From contig NZ_SHKS01000001.1 in the NCBI RefSeq assembly GCF_004217285.1, positions 751,195-815,194 of the forward strand: a stretch of 64,000 bases of DNA, read 5' to 3'. The notes beneath the pieces are model-generated. The model was not told where the DNA came from and ran no database searches. It saw only the letters and a program-made list of their open reading frames with translations. This document shows, piece by piece, positions 1 through 8,099 of the stretch; position 1 is the stretch's first letter, and every line of letters starts with the position of its first letter. The translations under genes and the position numbers were made by a program. The DNA comes from Streptomyces sp. BK239. Lineage in GTDB: Bacteria > Actinomycetota > Actinomycetes > Streptomycetales > Streptomycetaceae.

Positions 1-632
1 CAGAGCCAGCCCTGTCGACGTGCCTCCCGCATCGCCTCCATGCGGTTGCGGGTGCCCGTCTTGCCGATGGCCGAGGAGAGGTAGTTGCGGACCGTGGACT
101 CCGACAGGTGCAGCCCGGCCGCGATGTCGGCCACGGTCGCGCCGTCCACGCAGGCCTTGAGGACGTCGCACTCGCGGCCCGTCAGCGGACTGGGCCCGGC
201 GCTGAGCGCGGCGGCGGCCAGCGCCGGGTCGACGACCGTCTCGCCGGTGAGCACCCGGCGGATCGCCGCCGCCAGCTCCTCCACCGGCCCGTCCTTGACC
301 AGGAACCCGGCGGCCCCCGCCTCCATGGCCCGGCGCAGATAGCCGGGCCGGCCGAAGGTGGTCAGGATCAGCACCCGGCAGTCGGGAGCCTGCGCGCGCA
401 GTTCGGCGGCGGCGTCCAAGCCGCTCATGCCCGGCAGTTCGATGTCGAGGAGCGCGACGTCCGGACGGTGGACGAGGGCCGCGTCCACGATCGCGTCCCC
501 GGCACCCACCTGCGCCACGACCTCGATGTCCGGCTCCAGCCCCAGCAGCAGGGCCAGTGCCCCGCGCAGCATTCCCTGGTCCTCCGCCAGCAGCACCCGG
601 ATCGACTTGCCGGGGCGGTGGTCACGGGGCAT
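1..632 (-). CDS. LuxR-family response regulator (3' end at the window edge)
   Basis: This is a DNA-binding response regulator of the NarL/DesR type, partner of the sensor kinase just upstream. Reading leftward from the ATG at 632, the receiver domain has the acidic pocket (LLAED near residue 14), the phospho-acceptor aspartate in ALLDIELPGMSG and the conserved threonine and lysine (LILTTFG, FLVKDG). A C-terminal LuxR helix-turn-helix follows (SPLTGREC, then ATVADIAAGLHLSESTVRNY). The last readable residues are RRQGWL followed by TG at the edge, so the stop is probably the very next codon and the gene nearly complete at about 210 residues. An in-frame GTG at 641 is an alternative start. The gene lies 92 bases after the kinase and is probably cotranscribed with it. 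The controlled genes are not visible; membrane-fluidity or envelope stress control is the family theme. Confidence 0.9.
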   Translation of the reverse strand, partial: MPRDHRPGKSIRVLLAEDQGMLRGALALLLGLEPDIEVVAQVGAGDAIVDAALVHRPDVALLDIELPGMSGLDAAAELRAQAPDCRVLILTTFGRPGYLRRAMEAGAAGFLVKDGPVEELAAAIRRVLTGETVVDPALAAAALSAGPSPLTGRECDVLKACVDGATVADIAAGLHLSESTVRNYLSSAIGKTGTRNRMEAMREARRQGWL

Positions 633-724
633 CTCGTTCACGGGCCAAGCGTAGGACCGCCCGCCGGGCACGGCACCGGTCATGGCACCCGTCGCCCGGA
701 TCTCCGGCAGGCCGACGGGTGGAG

Positions 725-2044
725 TCACGGTGTGGCCGGGGAGGGTGCCAGGAGCCTGTCCGGCGCGTGGGCGGAGGGCTCCGCCGGGGTATCCAGCGGA
801 AGTTCCGCCGTGATCGTGAAACCGCCGTGGGGGCCGGGTTCGGCGGTCAGCGAGCCGCCGGCCGACGCGAGGCGCTCACGCAGGCCGATGAGACCGTTGC
901 CGCCCCGACGCTCGCAGGGTTCGCCCGCGACCGCCGTACGGTCCGTGCGCGGGCCGTGGTTCGCGCCCGTGTCGCAGTCCGCACGCGCGCCGCGGTCCAT
1001 GGCCGCGACGGTCTCCGTGCCGTTGTCCGTGATCGTCAGGCGGGCCCGCTCCGGGGTGCCCGACACGGTGATCTCGCAGGCGGTGGCGTCGCTGTGGCGG
1101 ACCACGTTGGTGGTCGCCTCGCGCACCACCCAGCCCAGCAGGGCCGCCGTCTGCGGCGCGAGCGCCGGGCCCGACCGTGTCACCGTCGGCTCCACGCCCG
1201 CCGCCGTCAGTGCCGAACGGGCCCGGTCCAGCTCGGTGGCGAGACTGCCCTCGCGGTAGCCGGTGACCGCCTCGCGGATCTCGGTCAGCGCCTGGCGGCC
1301 GACCGACTCGATGTCGGTGATCTGGAGGAGGGCCGCGTCCATGGCCGTCGGGGCCAGCCGCCGGGCCGCCTCCGACTTCACCACGATCACCGACAGGGTG
1401 TGCCCGAGCAGGTCGTGCAGATCACGCGAGAAGCGCAGCCGCTCCTCCTCCACCGCCCGCCGGGCCAGTGCCTCCCGGGCGGCGCGCAGATCCCGCACGG
1501 CCTCGGACAGGGACAGGATCGCGGCGGTCACCATCGTCGAGATCCAGGTCGCGTACGCCGTGTCCAGGCCGCTCCAGCCCTGGTGGAGGTAGGACACCAC
1601 CCCCGCGAGGACGGTCACGGCGATGCCCGCGACCCGTAGGGGCCCGCCCCTCAGGGCGGCGCCGGCGGCGAGCCCGAGCAGAGGGAAGAACAGCAGCCAG
1701 TTGCCGCCGTAGGCGCCGGCCAGACCGCAGGTCACCGCCGCCATCGCCCCCAGGGCCACCCGTGTGCGGACGGCCTCGCGGTGCGGCTTGGAGAAGGAGC
1801 GCACGGCGACGTAGATGTAGAGGGAGTTGAACGCCAGCAGCCCCAGGCTGCCGATCCAGGGGTCCGGGGTGTCGCCCTGGAAGAGGTTGGAGAAGGCGCC
1901 CATCCCCAGCAGCAGCCACGGCAGCAGGGAGAAGGCGCCTGGCGGCGGGCCGTCCGGGGACTCCCGCGCCTCCCGTGCCGAGGTGCGCCACGCGTGCCAC
2001 CCGCACGTGACCGAATGCCGCAGCGTGCCTCGCGTCCGCTTCAT
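725..2044 (-). CDS. Sensor histidine kinase, DesK-like (HisKA_3)
   Basis: Membrane sensor kinase of 439 residues that should phosphorylate the adjacent response regulator. The N-terminal half (about residues 37-180) holds several hydrophobic segments consistent with five or six membrane helices and no large extracellular loop, as in DesK. A coiled linker leads to the HisKA_3 dimerisation box with phospho-acceptor His at about 210 (RFSRDLHDLLGHTLS). The HATPase domain shows the N box (REATTNVVRHS) and G boxes (TDNGTE, GNGLIGLRERL). An insertion of about 35 residues rich in Arg, Ala and Asp lies between the two G boxes, unusual for the family. The stimulus cannot be read from sequence. Confidence 0.9.
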   Translation of the reverse strand: MKRTRGTLRHSVTCGWHAWRTSAREARESPDGPPPGAFSLLPWLLLGMGAFSNLFQGDTPDPWIGSLGLLAFNSLYIYVAVRSFSKPHREAVRTRVALGAMAAVTCGLAGAYGGNWLLFFPLLGLAAGAALRGGPLRVAGIAVTVLAGVVSYLHQGWSGLDTAYATWISTMVTAAILSLSEAVRDLRAAREALARRAVEEERLRFSRDLHDLLGHTLSVIVVKSEAARRLAPTAMDAALLQITDIESVGRQALTEIREAVTGYREGSLATELDRARSALTAAGVEPTVTRSGPALAPQTAALLGWVVREATTNVVRHSDATACEITVSGTPERARLTITDNGTETVAAMDRGARADCDTGANHGPRTDRTAVAGEPCERRGGNGLIGLRERLASAGGSLTAEPGPHGGFTITAELPLDTPAEPSAHAPDRLLAPSPATP

Positions 2045-2213
2045 GACTTCGTCCCCCTTCGCCGGGCCGTCCCCGCGCTGTCCGTCGTCCGGTTCCCGAC
2101 GCTACGGCCGCGGGGGCCCGGTCCGGCAGGGGCGGGCGTACCGAACCCGGCGGGACAAATGTCATCGGTTCCGGGATCGCGAGGCGGAGCGGCGCGGTGT
2201 GTCAGAGCGATAT
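2045..2213. other. Intergenic region upstream of the sensor kinase
   Basis: Between the kinase start and the operator/promoter block of the MaoC operon I see no further gene or signal. Confidence 0.4.
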
Positions 2214-2228
2214 CTGACGTGCCGTCAG
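2214..2228. promoter_or_regulatory. Inverted repeat upstream of the MaoC operon promoter
   Basis: CTGACGTGCCGTCAG is a perfect inverted repeat (6-base arms, 3-base spacer) ending 5 bases before the proposed -35 box. The position suits a regulator that activates or contacts polymerase. I do not recognise the binding protein; a TetR-type regulator of lipid or CoA metabolism is a reasonable guess. Confidence 0.45.
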
Positions 2229-2233
2229 GAGTC

Positions 2234-2262
2234 TTCACAAGTGCGGGGGCCTCGGTTATACA
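2234..2262 (+). promoter_or_regulatory. Predicted sigma-70-type promoter of the MaoC-ADH-SDR operon
   Basis: A -35 element TTCACA (2234-2239) and a -10 element TATACA (2257-2262) are separated by exactly 17 bases, a strong match for a vegetative promoter in this GC-rich genome. Transcription would begin near 2269, about 115 bases before the MaoC start codon and just before a 16-base palindrome. Confidence 0.55.
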
Positions 2263-2274
2263 GAGGACGCCGCA

Positions 2275-2290
2275 CTGGAACGCGTTCCAG
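2275..2290. promoter_or_regulatory. KstR-like operator palindrome
   Basis: CTGGAACGCGTTCCAG is a perfect 16-base palindrome. Its inner 14 bases fit the mycobacterial and rhodococcal KstR consensus TnnAACnnGTTnnA exactly. It sits about 6 bases after the predicted transcription start, where a repressor would block initiation or clearance. The downstream genes resemble beta-oxidation enzymes used on steroid side chains (Hsd4B- and Hsd4A-like), which supports the idea. No KstR gene is visible in this window. Confidence 0.5.
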
Positions 2291-2383
2291 AACGGGCGGG
2301 TTCCGCGGCCCCATGACGACCTCGGTGCGGCCGACGGTGCGGACGGCCGTATCGGGGTCTTACGCCGCCCGGTCAGGAGCCCC

Positions 2384-3253
2384 ATGCCCATCGACGCAGC
2401 CAAAGCCCTCGCCGCCGACCCCCGGTCCGGCGAGATCTCCTGGGACCGCAAGGACGTCCTGCTCTACCACCTCGGCATCGGCGCGGGCGTCCCCGCCACC
2501 GACCCCGACGAGCTGCGCTACACCCTGGAGTCCAGGCTGCACGTCCTGCCGAGCTTCGCCACCGTCGCCGGCTCCGGCGCGCCCGGCGTGATCAGCTCAC
2601 TCTCCCTGCCCGGCATCGACGTCGACCTCGCCCGCGTCCTGCACGGCGGCCAGACCCTCACCCTGCACCGGCCGCTGCCCGCCGAGGGGACCGCGACCGC
2701 CACCGGCCGGATCGCCGCCGTGTACGACAAGGGCAAGGCCGCCGTCCTCGTCATGCGCACCGAAGTCGCCGACGCGGACGGCCCGTTGTGGACCAACGAC
2801 GCCCAGATCTTCGTCCGCGGCGAGGGCGGCTGGGGCGGCGACCGCGGCCCCTCCGCCCGGCTCGACCCGCCCGCCGGCCCGCCCGACAGGACCGTCGAAC
2901 GCCGGGTGCGCGAGGACCAGGCCCTGCTGTACCGCCTCTCCGGGGACTGGAACCCCCTGCACGCCGACCCCGAGTTCGCGAAGCTCGCCGGCTTCGAGCG
3001 GCCCATCCTGCACGGGCTGTGCACCTACGGGATCACCCTCAAGGCGGTCGTCGACACCCTGCTCGACGGGGACGTGACCCGGGTCCGGACGTACACCACG
3101 CGCTTCGCCGGGGTCGTCCACCCCGGGGAGACCCTGAGGGTGCGGATGTGGCGCGTCGCCGCCGCGCCGGGCGGCGCCGTACGGGTCGCCGTGAGCGCCG
3201 TCGAACGGGACGACGCGCCTGTCCTCGCCGACACCGTCGTAGAACACCTCTGA
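2384..3253 (+). CDS. MaoC-family double-hotdog enoyl-CoA hydratase
   Basis: Probable (R)-specific 2-enoyl-CoA hydratase of 289 residues, adding water to trans-2-enoyl-CoA in beta-oxidation. The length fits the two-hotdog hydratase-2 form (Hsd4B/MFE-2 type) rather than a single MaoC domain. The C-terminal half carries the hydratase-2 signature (LYRLSGDWNPLHADP, about residues 183-197) with the catalytic Asp and His, followed by the HGLCTYG segment. The ATG at 2384 is chosen because GGAG lies 5-8 bases upstream and homology-like sequence begins there, although the frame stays open further upstream. It is first in a rightward set with an alcohol dehydrogenase and an SDR that could carry out the next oxidation. 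The substrate is unknown; long-chain, branched or steroid-like acyl-CoA is inferred from family resemblance. Confidence 0.88.
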   Translation: MPIDAAKALAADPRSGEISWDRKDVLLYHLGIGAGVPATDPDELRYTLESRLHVLPSFATVAGSGAPGVISSLSLPGIDVDLARVLHGGQTLTLHRPLPAEGTATATGRIAAVYDKGKAAVLVMRTEVADADGPLWTNDAQIFVRGEGGWGGDRGPSARLDPPAGPPDRTVERRVREDQALLYRLSGDWNPLHADPEFAKLAGFERPILHGLCTYGITLKAVVDTLLDGDVTRVRTYTTRFAGVVHPGETLRVRMWRVAAAPGGAVRVAVSAVERDDAPVLADTVVEHL

Positions 3254-3344
3254 ACCCGCCCGGGGAAGGCCTCCGCGGCCGCCGGCCCTGCCCCGGAACC
3301 CGTTTGACCCCGTCCACAACGAAGCCGTCGAGGGGAGCCGCGCC

Positions 3345-4427
3345 ATGCGCGCAGCGGTACTGCACGAGATCGGCCAGGACAAGCTGGAGGTCCTCGACGA
3401 CGTCGAGGCGGTGGGCTTCGGCCCCGGCAGGGTCAGGATCCGGGTGCGCGCCACCGGGCTGTGCCACTCCGACCTGTCCGCCATGAGCGGGGTGCTGCCG
3501 CAGCCCGCGCCGTTCGTGCCCGGCCACGAGGGCGCGGGCGAGGTCCTGGAGGTCGGCGAGGGCGTCACCCGGGTGAAGCCCGGCGACCGGGTGGTGGTGT
3601 GCTGGCTGCCGGCCTGCGGCGCCTGCCCCGCCTGCAAGCGGGGCCAGACCGAACTGTGCCTGGCCGGGTTCATGAACGCGGGAACACCCAACTTCCGCCG
3701 GGCCGACGGCCGTTCGGACGTCTTCGGCTTCGCGGGCACCGGCACCTTCGCCGAGGAGGTCGTGGTCGACGCCGGCTGCGCCGTCCCCATCCCCGACGAC
3801 GTGCCCTTCGACATCGCCGCGCTCATCGGGTGCGGAGTGACCACCGGGCTCGGCGCGGCGCTCAACACCGCCGACGTCGAAGCCGGTTCGTCCGTCGCCG
3901 TCATCGGCTGCGGAGGCGTGGGGGTGTCCGCGATCCAGGGCGCCCGGCTCAAGGGCGCCGCCGAGATCGTCGCCGTCGACCCGGTCGCCGCCCGCCGCGA
4001 GGCGGCGCTCACGTTCGGCGCCACCCGCGCCGTTTCACCCGAGGAACTCGGCGACGCCAGGCAACAGGTCACCGGCGGCGAGGGCTTCGACTACGTCTTC
4101 GAGGTCGTCGGCCGCTCCGCCACCGCCCGCACCGCCTACGAGACCACCCGGCGCGGCGGCACCCTCGTCGTGGTCGGCGCCGGCGCCATGGACGACTTTC
4201 TCCAACTCAACATGTTCGAGCTGTTCTTCGACGAGAAGCGCATCCTGCCCTCGATGTACGGCGGCGGCGACGTGCTGCGCTCCTACGAGCGGACCGTCGC
4301 CCTGTGGCGGGCCGGCCGGATCGACCTCGAGGGTCTGATCACGCACCGCGTACCCCTCGCGGAGATCAACGAGGCGCTCGACCAGATGCGCACCGGGGCC
4401 GCCCTGCGCACCTGCATCGAGATCTGA
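3345..4427 (+). CDS. Zinc-dependent alcohol dehydrogenase (class III-like MDR)
   Basis: NAD-dependent medium-chain dehydrogenase of 360 residues, oxidising an alcohol to an aldehyde or ketone. Catalytic zinc ligands are visible as Cys40 (GLCHSD) and His61-Glu62 (PGHEGAG), with a third Cys in IGCGVTTG. The structural zinc site is Cys91, 94, 97 and 105. The nucleotide-binding motif is GCGGVGVSA near residue 190. The length is typical. It lies 91 bases after the MaoC hydratase and 13 bases before the SDR, so it is probably in the same operon. The physiological alcohol is not evident; placement between two beta-oxidation-type genes suggests catabolism of a complex lipid or a xenobiotic. Confidence 0.92.
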   Translation: MRAAVLHEIGQDKLEVLDDVEAVGFGPGRVRIRVRATGLCHSDLSAMSGVLPQPAPFVPGHEGAGEVLEVGEGVTRVKPGDRVVVCWLPACGACPACKRGQTELCLAGFMNAGTPNFRRADGRSDVFGFAGTGTFAEEVVVDAGCAVPIPDDVPFDIAALIGCGVTTGLGAALNTADVEAGSSVAVIGCGGVGVSAIQGARLKGAAEIVAVDPVAARREAALTFGATRAVSPEELGDARQQVTGGEGFDYVFEVVGRSATARTAYETTRRGGTLVVVGAGAMDDFLQLNMFELFFDEKRILPSMYGGGDVLRSYERTVALWRAGRIDLEGLITHRVPLAEINEALDQMRTGAALRTCIEI

Positions 4428-4440
4428 GAGCGGGCGGGTC

Positions 4441-5385
4441 ATGTCTCTTCCGCTCGAAGGGCTCTCGGCGATCGTCACCGGCGCCGGACGCGGCCTCGGC
4501 CGGGCCGAGGCGCTCGAACTGGCCCGGCTGGGCGCGGCCGTCGTCGTCAACGACTACGGAAGGCCCGGCCGCGACGGCTCCGGCGAGGCGTCGACCGGCC
4601 CCGCCGAGGAGGTCGCGGCGCAGATCCGCGCGGCCGGCGGGACGGCGCTCGCCCACGCCGGGGACGTCTCCGACTTCCGCGTCGCCCGCGAACTGGTCGA
4701 GGCCGCGATCGACGCCTACGGCAAGCTGGACGTCGTCGTCAACAACGCGGGCATCCTGCGCGACCGCATGGTCTTCTCCATGACGGAGGAGGAGTGGGAC
4801 TCGGTGATCCGGGTCCATCTCAAAGGGCACTTCAACACCACCCGCTTCGCCGCCGCCCACTGGCGCGCACGGTCCAAGGCGGCCGACGGACCCGTCCACG
4901 GGCGGATCGTGAACACCTCGTCGGAGGCGTTCCTCGCGGGCTCCGCCGGACAGCCCAACTACGCTGCGGCGAAAGGCGGGATCGTCGGGCTGACGACGTC
5001 CACCGCCCTCGCCCTCGCCAAGTACGGCGTCACCGCCAACGTCATCTGCCCGCGCGCCCGCACCCGGATGACCGAGGACGTCTTCGCCGGGCTCGGCCGC
5101 CCGGAGGAAGGGCTCGACCCGCTCGCCCCCGAGCATGTCGCCCCGCTCGTCGGCTACTTGGCCTCGCCCGCCGCGGGCCGGATCAACGGGCAGCTGCTCG
5201 TCGTGCACGGCGGGATGGTCGCCGTCGTCGAACGGCCACGGGTGCGGGCGAAGTTCGACAGCAAGCAGGAGGCGTTCAGCTACGAGGAGCTGGACGCGGT
5301 GCTCGGCGCGCACTACGCGGAGCAGGCGGACGGCGAGACCTTCGCGGCGGCGGAGGTGCTGGGGCTGCGCCGGGGACAGGAGTAG
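4441..5385 (+). CDS. SDR-family 3-hydroxyacyl-CoA dehydrogenase-like (Hsd4A-like)
   Basis: Short-chain dehydrogenase of 314 residues. The cofactor motif TGAGRGLG is at 13-20, the NNAG motif at 101-104, and the catalytic Ser161, Tyr174 and Lys178 fit S-x12-YxxxK. The VVNDYG stretch after beta-strand 2 is characteristic of the MFE-2/Hsd4A subgroup, which converts (R)-3-hydroxyacyl-CoA to 3-ketoacyl-CoA. This is exactly the product expected from the MaoC hydratase two genes upstream. A C-terminal extension of about 50 residues follows the core. The gene ends the operon; a GC-rich hairpin follows about 40 bases later. Confidence 0.88.
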   Translation: MSLPLEGLSAIVTGAGRGLGRAEALELARLGAAVVVNDYGRPGRDGSGEASTGPAEEVAAQIRAAGGTALAHAGDVSDFRVARELVEAAIDAYGKLDVVVNNAGILRDRMVFSMTEEEWDSVIRVHLKGHFNTTRFAAAHWRARSKAADGPVHGRIVNTSSEAFLAGSAGQPNYAAAKGGIVGLTTSTALALAKYGVTANVICPRARTRMTEDVFAGLGRPEEGLDPLAPEHVAPLVGYLASPAAGRINGQLLVVHGGMVAVVERPRVRAKFDSKQEAFSYEELDAVLGAHYAEQADGETFAAAEVLGLRRGQE

Positions 5386-5426
5386 CCAGGCTCGGGCCCG
5401 GCCGGTGGACCCGGTGGACATACGCA

Positions 5427-5461
5427 GGGGCCCCCTCCGTCTCGGTGACGGACGGGGCCCC
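5427..5461. terminator. GC-rich hairpin between convergent genes
   Basis: GGGGCCCC at 5427-5434 pairs with GGGGCCCC at 5454-5461, and inner CCGTC (5437-5441) pairs with GACGG (5447-5451). No T-run follows, as is common for Streptomyces terminators. It lies between the SDR gene and the converging small basic protein gene and could serve both. Confidence 0.6.
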
Positions 5462-5471
5462 TCGGTGTGCC

Positions 5472-5648
5472 TCAGGCAGCCGTGTCGGCCTTCTCCTCGG
5501 CCGGCTTGCGGTGCCGGCCGCGCGGAGAGGTCCCGCCCTCGTGGGACGAGACCTGGCCCCGGTGCCGGCCGTGACCGGCGGACCTGGAGGCGTCTGCGGA
5601 CAGCGGCTCCTGCGGCTGCCGCGGCTGCGTGGTGCTTGCGTCGCTCAT
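5472..5648 (-). CDS. Small basic low-complexity protein (58 aa)
   Basis: A 58-residue reading frame from ATG (5648) to TGA. The peptide starts MSDASTTQPRQPQEP and is rich in Arg, His, Gly, Ser and Pro, with a repeated GRHR-type motif (GHGRHRGQ and PRGRHRKP). No membrane segment or known domain is seen and it is probably disordered. The Shine-Dalgarno sequence is weak. I recall similar short proteins annotated as hypothetical in Streptomyces but cannot assign a role. Nucleic-acid binding is only suggested by the charge. Confidence 0.55.
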   Translation of the reverse strand: MSDASTTQPRQPQEPLSADASRSAGHGRHRGQVSSHEGGTSPRGRHRKPAEEKADTAA

Positions 5649-5745
5649 CGGAAGAGTTCACCCCGTCAAAACATGATCCTTCTTACAGCCGGGCGAGTGT
5701 ATCCGGAGCCCGGCGGGGTGGATCCAGCCGACCACGCCACCGCTG

Positions 5746-6948
5746 CTAGTTCGTTACAAGGCGGTCCAACGGGGCCTGTTGGAGCGGCACCGGGCGGGGG
5801 ACGGCGGGCTCGGTGGGGGTGAGACATGAAGAGGGTGCGGGAGTCGAGGAGAGTACGGAGAGCGTCGGCGTGAAGGCCGCCGCCGGCGGAGCCTGGTGCG
5901 GGGTCTCCTGGGCCGGCGGGGTCAGCAGCGCCACCCCGCAGGGTTCCGCCGCCGTCGCGTACGGCAGGCGCAGCACACCGTCCTCCGTCCACAGCCCGGC
6001 GCCCGCCAGCCAGCCGTCCGGCGCGGCGAGCCGGTGCAGCCGACGGTCCTCGGGACGCCACACCCCGACCCAGCCGCCGTACGGCCCGTCGACGTGCAGG
6101 GCGACCGCGCAGCTCTCCGGGCTCAGGACCTGGCCCGGCTGGATCGCGAACGGCGTCACCCGGAAGTCGGGCAGCCGCAGCGACTCCGGGAAGCGCACCG
6201 GCAGCGCGCTGCCCAGCACCCCCCAGCCCAGGCGGGCCACGCCGGGGGAGGCCGCGTCCGAGCTGACGAGCAGCAGCCCGCTGTCGGGGGCCGCGAGCAG
6301 GACGCGGTCGTCGCTGTCGGGCGCGATCTGCAGCAGCGGCGACACCTCGCCGCCGCGCGCCAGGTCCACCACGATCGCCTTCGTACGGCCGTCGGCCCTG
6401 CGGTCCAGCGCCAGCATGCGGCCGGTGCGGTCCAGCCAGACGCCGCCCGTGCAGCGGCCGTCGATCTCGGCGACCCGCTCCGGGCCGAAGGCCCCGCCCG
6501 CCACCAGCCACAGCGCCGTCGTCCGCCGGCCCACGGCGAGGGCGTACGCGCGCCCGCCGCAGGGCGCCGGCGGCAGCAGGCGCAGGCTGCCGCCGTCCGG
6601 GCACTCCACGGCGCCCAGCGGCAACTCGCCCGTGCCGGGGCCGGTCGGGTACAGCAGGGAGAAGACGTGCCGTCCCTGGAACCGGCGGTGGATGAGGACC
6701 CGGCCGTCGGCGAGCGGCTGTACCCGCGTGCCGGGCTCCTCCGGCTGGTTGCCCGGCAGCGGCACGGCGTACGGCTCGGGGCCGTCCAGCGTCCAGCGCT
6801 CCGGGAACCAGCACGCGGGGTCGCCGCCGGGGGCACGGGCCAGGCGGGCCGCGTAGGCGCCGTCCGCCGTGATCACGCAGTCCGCGTGCGGCGGGGGGTC
6901 GTCGTCGTCCTCGGTCTCGGCGGCGGGTTCGATGGCACAGACCGTCAT
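5746..6948 (-). CDS. Conserved hypothetical protein, beta-propeller-like
   Basis: Protein of 400 residues with no signal peptide or membrane helix. It begins with an acidic stretch (ETEDDDD, about residues 12-18). The body contains repeated strand-turn patterns with W, G and D-rich turns (for example DGRVLIHRR, GRMLALDRR, SGLLLVSSD) that look like blades of a WD40- or PQQ-type propeller, though no canonical WD signature is present. The start at 6948 is well supported by GGAGGTGA 7 bases upstream; an upstream in-frame extension lacks a ribosome site. A Pro/Ala-rich tail closes the protein. Function unknown. Confidence 0.75.
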   Translation of the reverse strand: MTVCAIEPAAETEDDDDPPPHADCVITADGAYAARLARAPGGDPACWFPERWTLDGPEPYAVPLPGNQPEEPGTRVQPLADGRVLIHRRFQGRHVFSLLYPTGPGTGELPLGAVECPDGGSLRLLPPAPCGGRAYALAVGRRTTALWLVAGGAFGPERVAEIDGRCTGGVWLDRTGRMLALDRRADGRTKAIVVDLARGGEVSPLLQIAPDSDDRVLLAAPDSGLLLVSSDAASPGVARLGWGVLGSALPVRFPESLRLPDFRVTPFAIQPGQVLSPESCAVALHVDGPYGGWVGVWRPEDRRLHRLAAPDGWLAGAGLWTEDGVLRLPYATAAEPCGVALLTPPAQETPHQAPPAAAFTPTLSVLSSTPAPSSCLTPTEPAVPRPVPLQQAPLDRLVTN

Positions 6949-7105
6949 TGTTCGGTCACCTCCGGCGACGAAGCTAGTTTTCGTACGCGGGGGTGGGGGA
7001 TCGGCGGACGGGGGCTTCGCTCGTAAGAGTGGCGCAGAACCGATTCTCCTCCGGCGGTTGAACGGCGTGTGCGTGCGGGGGCCGCGGTTTCCCGCCCACC
7101 CACCC

Positions 7106-7122
7106 GACCGACTCGGTCGGTC
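7106..7122. promoter_or_regulatory. Inverted repeat in the divergent promoter region
   Basis: GACCGA and TCGGTC flank a 5-base centre in the 290-base region between the divergent propeller-like gene and the Nif3 gene. It resembles a small regulator's operator. No clear -35/-10 pair is visible beside it, so this is tentative. Confidence 0.25.
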
Positions 7123-7238
7123 AAGCGGTCCCCCCACGGGGCTGCGCCCCGGACACCGCCGAGCCGGCCCCCCGTGTCGAACGAGCCCCCGAGCAACCGT
7201 GCGGTACGGGCGTCCGAACGGCCAGGTAGCCTTTTCCC

Positions 7239-8099
7239 GTGCCGCTGCCTCGTCTGTCCGATGTGATCGCCGCCCTCGAGAATCTGTGGCCCGCCGAGCG
7301 GGCCGAGTCCTGGGACGCGGTCGGAACCGTCGTGGGTGAGCCGGGGCAGGAGGTCGGCCGGGTCCTCTTCGCCGTCGACCCCGTCCAGGACGTCGTCGAC
7401 GAGGCCGTGAGGCTGGGCGCCGACCTGCTGGTCACGCACCACCCGCTCTACCTGCGCGGCACCACCACCGTCGCGGCCTCCACCTTCAAGGGCCGCGTCG
7501 TGCACACCCTCATCAAGAACGACATCGCCCTGCACGTCGCCCACACCAACGCCGACACCGCCGACCCCGGCGTCAGCGACGCCCTCGCCGGCGCGCTCGG
7601 CCTGCGCGTCGTACGGCCCCTCGTCCCCGACCGCGCCGACCCCGACGGGCGGCGCGGCCTCGGCCGGATCTGCGAGCTCGACCACCCGCTCACCGTCGGC
7701 GAACTCGCCGCCCGCGCCGCCGAACGGCTGCCCGCCACCGCGCAGGGCATCCGCGTGGCCGGCGACCCGGACGCCGTCGTACGCACCGTCGCCGTCAGCG
7801 GAGGCTCCGGCGACAGCCTCTTCGACCACGTCCGCGCCGCCGGCGTCGACGCCTTCCTCACCGCGGACCTGCGCCACCACCCGACGTCCGAGGCCCGCGC
7901 CCACAGTCCTCTCGCGCTGCTCGACGCGGCGCACTGGGCCACCGAATGGCCCTGGTGCGAGCTGGCCGCCGCCCAGCTCGACGAGATCTCCGACCGGAAC
8001 GGATGGGGCCTCAGAGTCCACGTCTCCCGCACGGTCACCGACCCCTGGACCGCCCACGCGGCGTCCACCGCCACCGAATCCCTGGGAGCCCCCAACTGA
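7239..8099 (+). CDS. Nif3-like dinuclear metal centre protein
   Basis: Member of the NIF3/YbgI/YqfO family (DUF34), 286 residues, a cytosolic hexameric metal-binding protein. Biochemical proposals include GTP cyclohydrolase-like or metallochaperone roles, and none is settled. Metal-binding residues seen are His67-His68 in LLVTHHPL and Asp106 in HTNADTA; the C-terminal His/Glu pair of the family is less obvious. It starts with GTG after AGGTAG. It is translationally coupled to the zinc-ribbon protein, whose CTG start overlaps this gene's TGA. The order Nif3, zinc-ribbon protein, RNase H/phosphatase is a conserved Streptomyces cluster. Confidence 0.92.
   Translation: MPLPRLSDVIAALENLWPAERAESWDAVGTVVGEPGQEVGRVLFAVDPVQDVVDEAVRLGADLLVTHHPLYLRGTTTVAASTFKGRVVHTLIKNDIALHVAHTNADTADPGVSDALAGALGLRVVRPLVPDRADPDGRRGLGRICELDHPLTVGELAARAAERLPATAQGIRVAGDPDAVVRTVAVSGGSGDSLFDHVRAAGVDAFLTADLRHHPTSEARAHSPLALLDAAHWATEWPWCELAAAQLDEISDRNGWGLRVHVSRTVTDPWTAHAASTATESLGAPN

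Noticed and set aside
1781..2383. Upstream extension of the MaoC gene
   Set aside because: The frame is open, but the added sequence is Arg/Pro-rich, crosses the promoter and operators, and overlaps the kinase gene; the ATG at 2384 has a good ribosome site.
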